Of a stretch of 64,000 nt of DNA, positions 8,023 through 17,635 are shown piece after piece. The notes beneath the pieces were generated by a model, which saw nothing but the letters and a program-made list of their open reading frames with translations, searched no databases and was not told where the DNA came from. The stretch is from CAISIP01 sp965278985 (GTDB taxonomy: Bacteria > Pseudomonadota > Gammaproteobacteria > Burkholderiales > Burkholderiaceae_C). A program made the translations under genes and the position numbers. Location of the stretch: NCBI GenBank assembly GCA_965278985.1, contig OZ257131.1:5332001-5396000 (forward strand). Reading direction: 5' to 3'. Position 1 is the first letter of the stretch; every line of letters begins with the position of its first letter.

Positions 8023-10401
8023 ATGGCTTCAGGCCCCTCTTCGACCCGCGCCAGCCGACTGGCCCAGGAAGCGCGTGAGCGCTTCGTTGCCGATGCCGGC
8101 CGCATGATGGCCGACGTCGTGGGTGCGGCGCAGGAACGGTTGAGCACGCTGATCAGCGAAGCCGGCTCCTCGCGCGACATGCAGGCGCGCCGAGATGCCT
8201 GGACTTTCTTCCAGAAGGCCCGCCAGCCCTGGCGCGATGGCACGGTCAAGGCCTGGCAGGATGCATTGCGGCCCGTGGCGACTTTCACCAACACCGACCT
8301 GCAGGACCTCAATGCCTTGCAACTGGTTGACACCGACGTGGTGGAGAACAAGATCCTGGCGTCGCGCCTTGTGCTGCGCGTGATGGACAAGGTCAGCAGC
8401 GAACTCGACGACCTGAAGCTGCGCGTGCGGCACCTCGAAGAGTCCGATGACCTGCGTCGCGAGGACATCCTGCGGCCGGACGTGCTGCTGTTGCCGATGG
8501 TCGAGCACTGGGCGAGCGCCGGCATGCCCAATGGCAGCTGGCCGATGGTGAACGATGCCGTGCAGGCCCTGCTTGCCGAGCGGCTCACGGTCGCGTACCA
8601 CAACGCCAATGTGTTCCTGATCGAGGCGGGCATCATGCCCACCATCGACCTGAAGGACCGCGTGCGGCGCTCCGCAGTGCAGACCCGTGCCGACCGGCCG
8701 TCCCATGATTCCCGGATACCCGACTCGGAGTCCGGACCGCAATCGCACTATCCCCCCGATTCCGGTGGTGGCTTCGTGCCCAGTGGCGGCGCCCGTCCCT
8801 CCAGCGGCACCCTGGCACGGGTGGCCGCTGGCCGCGCGGCGGCTGCCGCCTCGGGCATCCTCGATGAAACGCGGATGATGACCTCCACCACGCCGCTGGC
8901 GCGTGCGCGCAGCCGGGCGCAGGGGGTGCTGGGCCAGCTCAAGCGTCTGCTGGTGGGCCGGGTCGGCCCCGAGTTCGAGGCCACGTCTTTCGAGAAGCCT
9001 TCTCCCGCGCTGGCCGCCGCCATGGCGGCGCGCCCGCCCGCCGTGGTCTACGAGGTGGACTCCGATGCGGGTACCGGCACGGTGATGGAGGACTACAGTC
9101 CTGCCGGCGTCATCCGCGTGGCGGGACGGCTGCGCGACCAGACCTCGGACCTCAAGAAGAAGGCCGAAACCAAGGGCGAGAAGGCGACGATCGAGATCGT
9201 GGCCCTGATGTTCCAGGCGATCCTGCAGGAAGAGCGCATCCCGGCCGCCATCCGCGTGTGGTTCGCGCGCCTGCAGATGCCCGTGTTGCGCGTGGCCCTG
9301 GCCGAGCCGGATTTCTTCGGCACCGCCAACCATCCGGCGCGCCAGCTGATCGACCGCATGGGCTCCTGCGTGATGGGCTTCGACGCCAGCGGCATCCAGG
9401 GGGGTCCGCTGGAGAAGGAGATCAAGCGCGTCGTGCAGGTCATCGAGCAGTACCCCGAGACCGGCAAGCGTGTCTTCGAGCTGGTCTACAGCGAGTTCCA
9501 GAAGTTCCTGCAGAAGTTCCTGACCGGCAGCGCCGCCACGCAGAAGGTGGCCAGCGTGGCGCAGCAGGTGGAGCAGAAGGAAACGCTGACCATCCAGTAC
9601 ACCATCGAGATGCGCAACGCGCTCAAGGACATTCCGGTCCGCGACGAGATCCGGGATTTCCTGTTCAAGGTCTGGGCCGAGGTGCTGGCCGTCGCGGCGA
9701 TCCGCAAGGGCCCGCAGCACGCGGATACGCTGGAGCTCAAGAAGACATCGACCGACCTGGTGTGGGCCGCCAGCGCGAAACCCAACCGGGCCGACCGTGC
9801 GCGCGTGATCCAGGATCTGCCCAAGCTGTTGCAGCGCCTGCGTGGCGGCATGAGCCTGCTGGGCATGGCGCCCAGCCAGCAGGACATCCATATCAAGACC
9901 GTCAGCGACACGCTGGCGGACGCTTTCCTGTCGAAGACCCAGGCGATCCCCAGCGCCCAGATCGACGCCATGGCCAAGCGCCTGGCGAATCTCGAAGACT
10001 TCGTGAGCGAGGACGGCACTGGCGAACTGCCGCTGGACGCCGAGAGCCTGGAGCTGATGCTGGGCATCAACCCCGAGAACATCGACATCGTGACCGATGG
10101 CGGCTCCAAGCCTTCCAACGCCATGCTGGCCTGGGCGCAGGAGCTGGAATTGGGCGCCTGGTTCACGCTGGACCACAACGGCCGCGTGACCAAGGTGCAG
10201 TTCGTCTGGCGCAGCGACCGCAAGCAGCTGCATCTTTTCGCCTCAGTGGACGGCCACAGCTACCTGATCCAGGCCGGGCGTCTCGCTGCGTACCTGCAGG
10301 CGGGCCTGCTGCTGCCGCAGGAGGAAGAGGCACTCACGGTGCGCGCCACGCGCGACGCGCTGGCCAAGATCGAGGCCAATCCGGAGCGGCTGCTGGGCTG
10401 A
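8023..10401 (+). CDS. DUF1631 family protein
   Basis: This 792-residue soluble protein recalls the DUF1631 family of beta- and gammaproteobacteria, some members of which are mislabelled thymidine phosphorylase. The N-terminal part (about 1-220) is helical. A low-complexity linker (about 225-300) is rich in Ser, Pro and Gly. The C-terminal region contains long helices and the LGAWFTLDHNGRVTKVQF-like segment near residue 705, which resembles a PilZ-like beta element; that last point is an inference. It follows secF by 14 bp and may be co-transcribed. No enzymatic function can be assigned. Confidence 0.8.
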   Translation: MASGPSSTRASRLAQEARERFVADAGRMMADVVGAAQERLSTLISEAGSSRDMQARRDAWTFFQKARQPWRDGTVKAWQDALRPVATFTNTDLQDLNALQLVDTDVVENKILASRLVLRVMDKVSSELDDLKLRVRHLEESDDLRREDILRPDVLLLPMVEHWASAGMPNGSWPMVNDAVQALLAERLTVAYHNANVFLIEAGIMPTIDLKDRVRRSAVQTRADRPSHDSRIPDSESGPQSHYPPDSGGGFVPSGGARPSSGTLARVAAGRAAAAASGILDETRMMTSTTPLARARSRAQGVLGQLKRLLVGRVGPEFEATSFEKPSPALAAAMAARPPAVVYEVDSDAGTGTVMEDYSPAGVIRVAGRLRDQTSDLKKKAETKGEKATIEIVALMFQAILQEERIPAAIRVWFARLQMPVLRVALAEPDFFGTANHPARQLIDRMGSCVMGFDASGIQGGPLEKEIKRVVQVIEQYPETGKRVFELVYSEFQKFLQKFLTGSAATQKVASVAQQVEQKETLTIQYTIEMRNALKDIPVRDEIRDFLFKVWAEVLAVAAIRKGPQHADTLELKKTSTDLVWAASAKPNRADRARVIQDLPKLLQRLRGGMSLLGMAPSQQDIHIKTVSDTLADAFLSKTQAIPSAQIDAMAKRLANLEDFVSEDGTGELPLDAESLELMLGINPENIDIVTDGGSKPSNAMLAWAQELELGAWFTLDHNGRVTKVQFVWRSDRKQLHLFASVDGHSYLIQAGRLAAYLQAGLLLPQEEEALTVRATRDALAKIEANPERLLG

Positions 10402-10442
10402 TACTGCCGGCCGCCTGCCGCCGGCCGCCGCGGCGGTGCGGG

Positions 10443-10967
10443 TCAGTGGGCGATGCGCGTGCTCGCGTCGTCGCAGAGTTCGTCCAGGATCAGTGCGTCT
10501 GGCTCCTCGCCGAAACTCCAGTAGACCATCAGCAGGATGATCTTCAGGTCTTCCAGCGAGAGTGGCTCGCTGCTCGCGGCCATCGCGCGTTCCAGCACGA
10601 TCTCGCGCATGGACGCTTCGAGCACGCCCGCGCTTTCCAGGAAGCGCAGGAAACCCCAACACTCCGGCCCCAGCCGTGCCTGCTCCTGGGCCGACCAGAT
10701 GCGCATGGCGCCGGGAGATTGTGGCCAGGCTGCCTCGATGGTGGGTGTGTCGTCCGCGGAGAGGACGGCAGCCGATGGCTGCGTGGGCGCCGTGTTCTCA
10801 CGGGCATGGCGCGTGGCGTGGCTCAGGGCCCGCAACCAGGCGATGGCTTGGGTGATGTCATCCGCTTCGAAGCCCATGGCGCTGAGCTTGCGCCCCAGGT
10901 GCTCCCACTGCGGACAGGTATCGCCTCGCCAATAGTTCTCGTAGACGAAGACCAGCACATCGAACAT
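10443..10967 (-). CDS. smg: Smg/DUF494 family protein
   Basis: This 174-residue protein starts MFDVLVFVYENYW, the signature of the Smg family, and contains LGPECWGFLRFLESAGVL and LEDLKIILLMVYWSFG in the C-terminal half. Its function is unknown; in many proteobacteria smg lies between dprA and topA or next to def-fmt, as here. It lies 55 bp downstream of dprA on the same strand and is convergent with the DUF1631 gene. Confidence 0.9.
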   Translation of the reverse strand: MFDVLVFVYENYWRGDTCPQWEHLGRKLSAMGFEADDITQAIAWLRALSHATRHARENTAPTQPSAAVLSADDTPTIEAAWPQSPGAMRIWSAQEQARLGPECWGFLRFLESAGVLEASMREIVLERAMAASSEPLSLEDLKIILLMVYWSFGEEPDALILDELCDDASTRIAH

Positions 10968-11022
10968 GGGGCCAATATAACGCAGAAGACGGGGTGCCTA
11001 TGCGCGTCCGCCGCGCGCTTTT

Positions 11023-12210
11023 TCAGGCATTCGCCATGCGCTGGAACAACCCACCCGGCAGGCGCGCCACCTGGCCTGCGAGCTCCAGCGCCATGAGCTG
11101 CGCTTGGAGTCTTGCCGTGTCCAACCCCGTGCGGGCCTGCAGTGCGTCCAGGCCCACGGGGTCGTAGCCCAGCGCGGCCATGAGCGGATCGTCCGCGGCT
11201 TCTGCGCTCGCGGTGGAAGGCATCGCCTGCGGGCCTGCAGGCGAGCCCGCCGCCGCGATGCCCCAGCCCAGCTCCTCCAGCACGTCCTGCGCCGACTCCA
11301 CGAGCTTCGCACCCTGCTTGATCAGCGCATGGCAACCACGCGATTGCGGCGCGTGGATCGAGCCAGGGATGGCGAAGACCTCCCGGCCCTGTTCCACCGT
11401 CTCGCGGGCAGTGATCAGCGAGCCCGAACCCAGCGTCGCCTCCACCACCAGCGTGCCGCGTGCCAGCGCCGCGATGAGCCGGTTGCGCTTGGGGAAATTG
11501 GGCGCCAGCGGTGGCGTGCCGATGGGGTATTCGCTGAGCAGCAAGCCCCGCGTGGCAATGCGCCGCGCCAGCTCCAGATGGCGGCGCGGATAGACCCGGT
11601 CCAGCCCCGTGCCGACCACGGCGATGGTGGCCAGCGCCTGGGGATCGTGCTGCCACCCCTCCAGCGCGCCCTCGTGCGCGGCGCCATCGATGCCCAACGC
11701 CAGGCCCGAGACGATGCACAGGCCCGATCCCGCCAGGCTGCGGGCGAATTGCCGTGCGTTGTCCAGGCCCTGCGGCGTGGGATTGCGGCTGCCCACGATG
11801 GCGAGGCCATCGCGCAGCGTATCCATCCCTTGCGGGTCGGCCGCGTCCGGCTCGGCCAGCCATGCCGCGGCGCCCTGCAGGTACAACACCAGCGGTGGAT
11901 CAGGCAGGGTGAGCAGTGGCGCGGGATACAGCGGGTCGCCCAGCGCCACGATGCGCTTGTGGCCCCGGGCGGGTGGGTCCTGGTCCTGCAGCCAGGCGAT
12001 GGTGCTGTCCACCAGCGCGGCCAGGCCCGGGGGCTCGGTGTGCAGGGACTGCGCCAGCCCGGCGCTGACCACCTGCTGCAAGGACTGCAGGCTCTGCGCG
12101 AAGACCTGTTCCGGCAATCCGAAGGCTGCCAGCAGCTTGCGGGCGGCTTGGTTGCCGACACCCGGGGACAGCGTCAGCCGCAGCCAGCCGGCAAGTTCGT
12201 CGCGTTGCAT
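11023..12210 (-). CDS. dprA: DNA-processing protein DprA (Smf)
   Basis: This 395-residue protein loads RecA on incoming single-stranded DNA during transformation. An N-terminal helical (SAM-like) region is followed by the Rossmann-type core with the hallmarks AIVGSRNPTPQG, VSGLALGIDGAAHEGAL, GTGLDRVYPRRH, PNFPKRNRLIAALA and VVEATLGSGSLITA. A C-terminal winged-helix (DprA DML1-like) segment follows an Ala/Pro linker. All core motifs are intact, so it should be functional. It is followed by smg and preceded by the LysM gene. Confidence 0.96.
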   Translation of the reverse strand: MQRDELAGWLRLTLSPGVGNQAARKLLAAFGLPEQVFAQSLQSLQQVVSAGLAQSLHTEPPGLAALVDSTIAWLQDQDPPARGHKRIVALGDPLYPAPLLTLPDPPLVLYLQGAAAWLAEPDAADPQGMDTLRDGLAIVGSRNPTPQGLDNARQFARSLAGSGLCIVSGLALGIDGAAHEGALEGWQHDPQALATIAVVGTGLDRVYPRRHLELARRIATRGLLLSEYPIGTPPLAPNFPKRNRLIAALARGTLVVEATLGSGSLITARETVEQGREVFAIPGSIHAPQSRGCHALIKQGAKLVESAQDVLEELGWGIAAAGSPAGPQAMPSTASAEAADDPLMAALGYDPVGLDALQARTGLDTARLQAQLMALELAGQVARLPGGLFQRMANA

Positions 12211-12250
12211 GGCGGGGCGTCGCGAAAGGAGCCGGCCAGGGCCGGTGGGG

Positions 12251-13468
12251 TCAGCGGGGGTTGACCAGGCGGTCCCCGACCTTCACGCCGTCGGTGATGT
12301 CCAGCACCAGCGCATAGGACAGGCGGTCGAAGGTGCGGAACACCATCAGCAGGCCGTTGCGCTCGTCGGGCAGCTTCATCTGTGGCTTGGCCGGGTCGGT
12401 GTTGTCGGGCAGGCTTTCGCCGGCCGTCAGGATGGCGAGCACCGTGCCACGGTCCACGCCGTCCTTCGCGCCGCGGTTGATCACCACGACCTGGTTCTGC
12501 GCGGCATTGACCACCGCACTGCCGTAGACCGACACGATGCGCGCATCGACCGGGCTGGACGGCGCATGCGGCGTGTAGTTCACCAGCTCCCGCGGCGGCT
12601 CGGGCACCAGGCGGTCGCCGACGCGCATCTCTTCCTTGGCGACCACGATGTCGATGGTCGCCGGCACCACCTCCACGGTCTGCTTGCCGTCCTGCTGCGT
12701 CGTGGTCGTGCTGGACTCGCTGCGGGCCAGCGCGGCCTTGCCGATGTACTGCGCCTCGTAGCCCAGCACCTCGCCGCTCACGGGATCGCGCAGCGCCGTG
12801 GCGTTGCGGAACACGCGGAAATTCTGTTGCGGCCCGGGCGCATCGACCAGGGGCTTCTCGGCCGGCCCGCGCGCATAGGCGCGGTCGCCGTGGGACAGCA
12901 GCACGCGGCTTTCGCGCGTGGCGACGATGCGGGGCGCGGCGTTGAGACCCGTCTCGTCCACGATGATGGGCTCGGCCAGGAAAGGCTCGATGGCGTTGAG
13001 GTTGACCGTGGGCAGCGCGGAGTTGCCCAGCACTTCATAACGCGTGCGCGGCGAGACGCGGATGGTCTCTGTCGGCGGGCTGCCTGCGGCGCTGCGCGCA
13101 GTGCGCAGAGTCGCGCGGCCGTTGGCGCGCTCCAGGAACAACTGCTGACCAGGGTAGATCAGGTGGGGATTCTTGATGTCCTCGAGGTTCATGCCCCAGA
13201 GTTCGGGCCAGCGCCAGGGACTCTTCAGGAACATGCCGGAGATGGCCCACAGCGTGTCGCCGGAGCGCACCGTGTAGTTGTCGGGCGCGTTGGGCGCCAG
13301 TTCGCTGAGCGGCACGCCAGCCTGGGCTACTTGCTGGGCCGTCGCACGCTGCCCCGAAGTGATGGGAAAATTCTGCGCTTGCGCTGCCGGCGCGAGCAAC
13401 CCCGCTGCCAGTGCCAATGTGGCCAGTGCCATGGGGGTGTGCAGGATCGAGGTCGGTACTTGGTGCAT
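12251..13468 (-). CDS. LysM-domain periplasmic/envelope protein
   Basis: This 405-residue protein starts at ATG 13468 (MHQVPTSILH); a further in-frame ATG 12 codons later is an alternative. A signal peptide of about 32 residues ends at AAQAQ. One LysM domain lies at about 64-112 (YTVRSGDTLWAISG to HLIYPGQQLFLE) and contains a WRWPELWG insert typical of this family. The remaining ~290 residues are a soluble domain of unknown role. In Burkholderiales it is always found next to dprA and divergent from def. A role in peptidoglycan binding at the envelope is inferred from LysM. Confidence 0.88.
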   Translation of the reverse strand: MHQVPTSILHTPMALATLALAAGLLAPAAQAQNFPITSGQRATAQQVAQAGVPLSELAPNAPDNYTVRSGDTLWAISGMFLKSPWRWPELWGMNLEDIKNPHLIYPGQQLFLERANGRATLRTARSAAGSPPTETIRVSPRTRYEVLGNSALPTVNLNAIEPFLAEPIIVDETGLNAAPRIVATRESRVLLSHGDRAYARGPAEKPLVDAPGPQQNFRVFRNATALRDPVSGEVLGYEAQYIGKAALARSESSTTTTQQDGKQTVEVVPATIDIVVAKEEMRVGDRLVPEPPRELVNYTPHAPSSPVDARIVSVYGSAVVNAAQNQVVVINRGAKDGVDRGTVLAILTAGESLPDNTDPAKPQMKLPDERNGLLMVFRTFDRLSYALVLDITDGVKVGDRLVNPR

Positions 13469-13645
13469 TCCGTGGCCCCTGAAGGCATTCCCGTCGCTTC
13501 GCCGGGTGTGTGCCGCGCCGGGGGAGTCTTGATAAATCACGCGCGATTTTGCGCTCAAGTCCTTGATTGGGCAACGAATTCTGTTGCCCTGTGCCGACGC
13601 CCCGGCCAAAAGTGGCGAAAATAGCGACAACTGCGTATCCCTTCC

Positions 13646-14155
13646 ATGGCACTGCTTAACATTCTTTGTTTCCCCGACCCCCGGCTGCACCGGGTGGCCA
13701 AGCCGGTCGCGGCCGTCGATGCACGCGTCCAGAAGCTGGTCGACGACATGCTCGAGACCATGTACGACGCCAAGGGTATCGGCCTGGCCGCGACCCAGGT
13801 CGACGTGCACGAGCGGCTGATCGTGATCGACACCTCCGAGACCCGCGACGACCCGATGGTGATCATCAACCCCGAAGTGGTCTGGACCAGCCCGGGCAAA
13901 CACCTGAACGAGGAAGGCTGCCTGTCCGTGCCCGGCATCTACGACGGTGTGGAGCGCTTCCACGCCGTGCGCGTGAAGGCGCTGGACCGCGATGGCAAGA
14001 GCCGCGTGATCGAGGCCGACGGCATGCTGGCGGTCTGCATCCAGCATGAGATGGACCACCTGATGGGCAAGGTCTTCGTCGAATACCTCTCGCCCCTGAA
14101 GCGCAACCGCATCAAGACCAAGATGCTCAAGCAGCAGCGCGAGGACCGCGCTTGA
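13646..14155 (+). CDS. def: Peptide deformylase
   Basis: This 169-residue metalloenzyme removes the N-formyl group from nascent proteins. All three motifs are intact: GIGLAATQ (44-51), EEGCLSVP (89-96, Cys92 metal ligand) and HEMDH (134-138, His134/His138 ligands and Glu135 catalyst). It is divergent from the LysM gene, and its TGA overlaps the TTG start of fmt. Confidence 0.97.
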   Translation: MALLNILCFPDPRLHRVAKPVAAVDARVQKLVDDMLETMYDAKGIGLAATQVDVHERLIVIDTSETRDDPMVIINPEVVWTSPGKHLNEEGCLSVPGIYDGVERFHAVRVKALDRDGKSRVIEADGMLAVCIQHEMDHLMGKVFVEYLSPLKRNRIKTKMLKQQREDRA

Positions 14156-15150
14156 GGCTCGTCTTCGCCGGCACGCCGGAGTTCGCGGCGCAGGCGCTGG
14201 CGCGCCTGCACGCGGCCGGCCACGCCATCGCCCTGGTGCTGACCCAGCCCGACCGGCCCGCAGGCCGCGGCATGAAGCTGCAGCACTCCCCCGTCAAGCA
14301 GTTCGCACTGGACCACGGCCTGCGCGTGGCCCAGCCGCGCAGCCTGCGCCTGGACGGCCGCTGGCCCGAGGACGCGGCCGCCGCGCGCGATGCGTTGCAG
14401 CAGGCCGGCGCCCAGGCCATGGTGGTCGCGGCCTACGGGCTGATCCTGCCCCAGTGGGTGCTGGACCAGATGCGCGCCCTCCAGGCGGACGGCAGGCCCG
14501 GGCTGGGCTGCCTGAACATCCATGCCTCGTTGCTGCCGCGTTGGCGCGGCGCGGCGCCCATCCACCGCGCCATCGAGGCCGGTGATGCCGAGACCGGCGT
14601 CACCATCATGCAGATGGACGCGGGGCTGGACACGGGTGACATGCTGTTGCGCGAGTCGCTGGCCATCCACCCGGACGACACCACCGCCACGCTGCACGAC
14701 CGGCTCGCGGTGCGGGGCGCGGACCTGATCGTGCGTGCATTGGCGCAGGCCGCCACAGGCACGCTGCCTGCCGTGCGCCAGCCCGAGGCCGGCATCACTT
14801 ACGCCCACAAGGTCGACAAGGCCCAGGCCGTCCTGGACTGGCAACGGGATGCGCCCACGCTGGAGCGTCGCGTGCGTGCCTTCCAGCCGGCGCCCGGTGC
14901 CTGGACGCAGTGGGAGGGCGAGGTGCTCAAGGTCTGGCGCGCCGAGGTGGCAGCGGCCGACGTCGTGTCCGCCGCGCCCGGCACTGTCCTGGTCGCCGAC
15001 GCGCAGGGTGTCGAGGTGGCCTGCGGATCAGGCACCAGCCTGCGCCTGCTGGCGCTCCAGCGCGCGGGCGGCAAGCGCATGGACGCCGCAGCCTTCCTGC
15101 GCGGCGCCGAGGTGCGAGCCGGCATGCGGCTGTCGGCGGGCACGGCCTGA
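14152..15150 (+). CDS. fmt: Methionyl-tRNA formyltransferase
   Basis: This 332-residue protein starts with TTG at 14152, overlapping the def stop (TTGA). It begins RLVFAGTPEFAAQ, the Fmt N-terminus. The formyltransferase domain holds the LNIHASLLPRWRGAAP active-site region and TGVTIMQMDAGLDTGDM. The C-terminal OB-like domain binds the tRNA. It formylates initiator Met-tRNA using 10-formyl-THF, with Def acting later on the same formyl group. Confidence 0.97.
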   Translation: MRLVFAGTPEFAAQALARLHAAGHAIALVLTQPDRPAGRGMKLQHSPVKQFALDHGLRVAQPRSLRLDGRWPEDAAAARDALQQAGAQAMVVAAYGLILPQWVLDQMRALQADGRPGLGCLNIHASLLPRWRGAAPIHRAIEAGDAETGVTIMQMDAGLDTGDMLLRESLAIHPDDTTATLHDRLAVRGADLIVRALAQAATGTLPAVRQPEAGITYAHKVDKAQAVLDWQRDAPTLERRVRAFQPAPGAWTQWEGEVLKVWRAEVAAADVVSAAPGTVLVADAQGVEVACGSGTSLRLLALQRAGGKRMDAAAFLRGAEVRAGMRLSAGTA

Positions 15151-15878
15151 TGTTCTGGCGCAGCGAGGTACGGGCGCATCCCGCATTCCGTGAAGGCGTG
15201 CGGGACTTCCTGCCCATGAGCCCGGGCATCGGCGCCTGGGGCCTGATGACCGGCGTGGCGATGGTCAAGGCCGGCCTGGCCACGCACGAGGCCGTGCTGA
15301 TGACGCTGCTGGTCTTCGCCGGCAGCTCGCAGCTGGCTGCGATGCCGCTGATGATCGCCGGCGCGCCACTGTGGGTGGTCTGGGCCACGGGCTTCTGTGT
15401 GAACCTGCGCTTCGTGGTCTTCAGCCTGCACCTGCGCTCCTACCTCGCGCACATGCCGCGCTGGCAGCGGGTGGTGCTGGGCTACTTCACGGCCGACCTG
15501 AACTACGTGCTGCTCACGCGGCGTTTCCCGCATGCGGCCACGGACGCGGCTGGACGCGCCGAGCAGGTCGCCAACCTGTCGGGCAACTGCCTGTTCAACT
15601 GGAGCACCTGGATGGGCAGCAGCCTGCTGGGCGTGGCGCTGGCCAACTTCATCCCGCAGTCCTGGGGCCTGGGCTTCGCCGGCATCCTGTGCCTGGTGGG
15701 CATCATGTGTTCGCTGGCTTCCACGCGGCTGCGGGTGGTGTCAGCGCTCGTGGCGGGTGCGGTGGGCGTGGCGGCCTTCGCGCTGCCGCTGCGGCTCAAC
15801 ATCGTGGTGGCCATCGCGGCGGCCGTGCTGCTGTGCATGACGCTGGAGCGGCTGCGCCCCGCGAAGGCCACGCCGTGA
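15150..15878 (+). CDS. AzlC family branched-chain amino acid exporter subunit
   Basis: This 242-residue membrane protein starts at ATG 15150, whose A is the last base of the fmt TGA. The N-terminus FREGVRDFLPMSPGIGAWG and FAGSSQLAAM are AzlC signatures. About seven hydrophobic helices are visible. With AzlD it forms a two-component efflux carrier (AzlCD/BrnFE type) for branched-chain amino acids or related compounds. The next gene overlaps by 4 bp. Confidence 0.9.
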   Translation: MFWRSEVRAHPAFREGVRDFLPMSPGIGAWGLMTGVAMVKAGLATHEAVLMTLLVFAGSSQLAAMPLMIAGAPLWVVWATGFCVNLRFVVFSLHLRSYLAHMPRWQRVVLGYFTADLNYVLLTRRFPHAATDAAGRAEQVANLSGNCLFNWSTWMGSSLLGVALANFIPQSWGLGFAGILCLVGIMCSLASTRLRVVSALVAGAVGVAAFALPLRLNIVVAIAAAVLLCMTLERLRPAKATP

Positions 15879-16210
15879 ACGACATCGACCCCTACAACAT
15901 CGTCCTGATCGTGGGCCTGGCGCTGGTGACCGTGGTCACGCGCGGCTTCTTCCTGTTTTCCGACAAGGCCTGGGGCCTGCCGCATTGGGCCCAGCGCGGC
16001 CTGCAGTACGCGCCCATCGCCGCGATGGCGGCGGTGGTCGCGCCCGAGATCCTGATGGTGCAGGGCCGCGTCGAGGCGCCCTGGGCCGACCCGCGGCTCT
16101 ATGGCGCGCTGGTGGGGGCGCTGGCCTACTACTGGCGTCGCGACGTGTTCACGACCATCGTCGTGGGCATGCTGGTGTACCTGCCGCTGCGGGCCTTGCT
16201 GGGCGCTTGA
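15875..16210 (+). CDS. AzlD family small exporter subunit
   Basis: This 111-residue protein starts at GTG 15875 within GTGA, overlapping the azlC stop. Four hydrophobic segments, the TRGFFLF motif near the N-terminus and APIAAMAAVVAPE in the middle are typical of AzlD, the small obligate partner of AzlC. The substrate cannot be read from sequence. Confidence 0.87.
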   Translation: MNDIDPYNIVLIVGLALVTVVTRGFFLFSDKAWGLPHWAQRGLQYAPIAAMAAVVAPEILMVQGRVEAPWADPRLYGALVGALAYYWRRDVFTTIVVGMLVYLPLRALLGA

Positions 16211-16246
16211 GCGCGTAGACGCACGCGCCGCGCTGGACCTGCGGCC

Positions 16247-16252
16247 TACAAT
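16247..16252 (+). promoter_or_regulatory. Possible -10 element of pgk
   Basis: TACAAT appears in an otherwise GC-rich leader, 67 bp before the pgk start. The matching -35 position is GC-rich and not recognisable. Confidence 0.35.
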
Positions 16253-16318
16253 TTGCCGCAGTCCCCCGCCGTGTGCCGGCGAGCCCACCGTTTCTCCATC
16301 CTCCAGCTCCATCCCTCC

Positions 16319-17512
16319 ATGAACGTTCTCCGCTTCTCCGACCTGTGCGCCGAAGGCAAGGCCGCCGGCCAGCGCGTCTTCATCCGTGCCGACCTCAACG
16401 TGCCGCAGGACGATGCCGGCAACATCACCGAAGACACGCGCGTGCGCGCCTCGGTGCCCTGCATCCGCATGGCGCTGGACGCCGGTGCCGCCGTGATGGT
16501 GACCTCGCACCTGGGCCGCCCGACCGAAGGCGCGTTCAAGCCCGAAGATTCGCTCGCCCCGGTGGCGAAGCGCCTGTCCGAACTGCTGGGCCACGAGGTG
16601 CCGCTGGTGGCCGACTGGGTCGACGGCGTGAGCGTGCAGCCGGGCCAGGTCGTGCTTCTGGAGAACTGCCGCGTCAACAAGGGCGAGAAGAAGAACGACG
16701 AGGCCCTGTCGAAGAAGCTCGCCGCGCTGTGCGACATCTATGTGAACGACGCCTTCGGCACCGCGCACCGCGCCGAGGCTACCACCTACGGCATCGCGCA
16801 GTTCGCCAAGGTGGCCTGCGCGGGCCCGCTGCTGGCGGCCGAGATCGACGCCATCACCAAGGCGCTGGCCAGCCCGAAGCGCCCGCTGATCGCCATCGTG
16901 GCCGGCTCCAAGGTCAGCACCAAGCTGACCATCCTGCAGTCGCTGGCGAAGAACGTGGACGGGCTGATCGTGGGCGGCGGCATCGCCAACACCTTCCTGC
17001 TTGCGGCGGGCCTGCCCATCGGCAAGTCGCTGGCCGAAGCCGACCTCGTGGGCGAGGCCAAGGCCGTGATCGAGGCCATGAAGGCGCGCGGTGCCGAAGT
17101 GCCGATCCCTGAGGACGTGGTCACGGCCAAGGCCTTCGCGGCGGACGCTCCGGCCACCGTCAAAGCCGCGGCCGATGTGGAAGCCGATGACCTGATCCTG
17201 GACATCGGCCCCAAGACCGCAGCGAAGCTGGCGGAGCAGTTGAAGAAGGCCGGCACCATCGTCTGGAACGGCCCCGTGGGCGTATTCGAGTTCGACGCCT
17301 TCGCCAAGGGCACCGAAACAATAGCCCGTGCCGTGGCCGAGAGCAGCGCCTTCAGCATCGCGGGCGGTGGCGACACGCTGGCCGCGATCGCCAAGTACGG
17401 CATCGAGAAGGACGTGGGCTACATCTCCACGGGCGGCGGTGCGTTCCTGGAAGTGCTGGAAGGCAAGACGCTGCCGGCCTTCGAGATCCTCACGAAGCGC
17501 GCCGCGGGCTGA
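16319..17512 (+). CDS. pgk: Phosphoglycerate kinase
   Basis: This 397-residue glycolytic/gluconeogenic enzyme interconverts 1,3-bisphosphoglycerate plus ADP and 3-phosphoglycerate plus ATP. The start ATG 16319 gives MNVLRFSDL, the usual betaproteobacterial N-terminus. Signatures visible are RVFIRADLNVP (substrate binding), VMVTSHLGRPTEG, GSKVSTKL, WNGPVGVFE and SIAGGGDTLAA (nucleotide binding). It lies upstream of pyk and the aldolase gene in the same direction, a lower-glycolysis cluster with separate leaders. Confidence 0.97.
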   Translation: MNVLRFSDLCAEGKAAGQRVFIRADLNVPQDDAGNITEDTRVRASVPCIRMALDAGAAVMVTSHLGRPTEGAFKPEDSLAPVAKRLSELLGHEVPLVADWVDGVSVQPGQVVLLENCRVNKGEKKNDEALSKKLAALCDIYVNDAFGTAHRAEATTYGIAQFAKVACAGPLLAAEIDAITKALASPKRPLIAIVAGSKVSTKLTILQSLAKNVDGLIVGGGIANTFLLAAGLPIGKSLAEADLVGEAKAVIEAMKARGAEVPIPEDVVTAKAFAADAPATVKAAADVEADDLILDIGPKTAAKLAEQLKKAGTIVWNGPVGVFEFDAFAKGTETIARAVAESSAFSIAGGGDTLAAIAKYGIEKDVGYISTGGGAFLEVLEGKTLPAFEILTKRAAG

Positions 17513-17635
17513 CACCGGCCCCCGTTGTTCCGCCCTGCGTCGACAGGCCTTTGGCGGGGCGGCCTGCGCGTACCCGCGCCGTAACTTCGGGTCGTGGCGC
17601 GTGTGAGAATGGCCGCCCCATCCAGGAGACATGCC

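Noticed and set aside
14910..15149. N-terminal extension of the AzlC frame
   Set aside because: The extension overlaps fmt and is Arg/Gly rich. The ATG at 15150, coupled to the fmt stop, gives the normal AzlC N-terminus.
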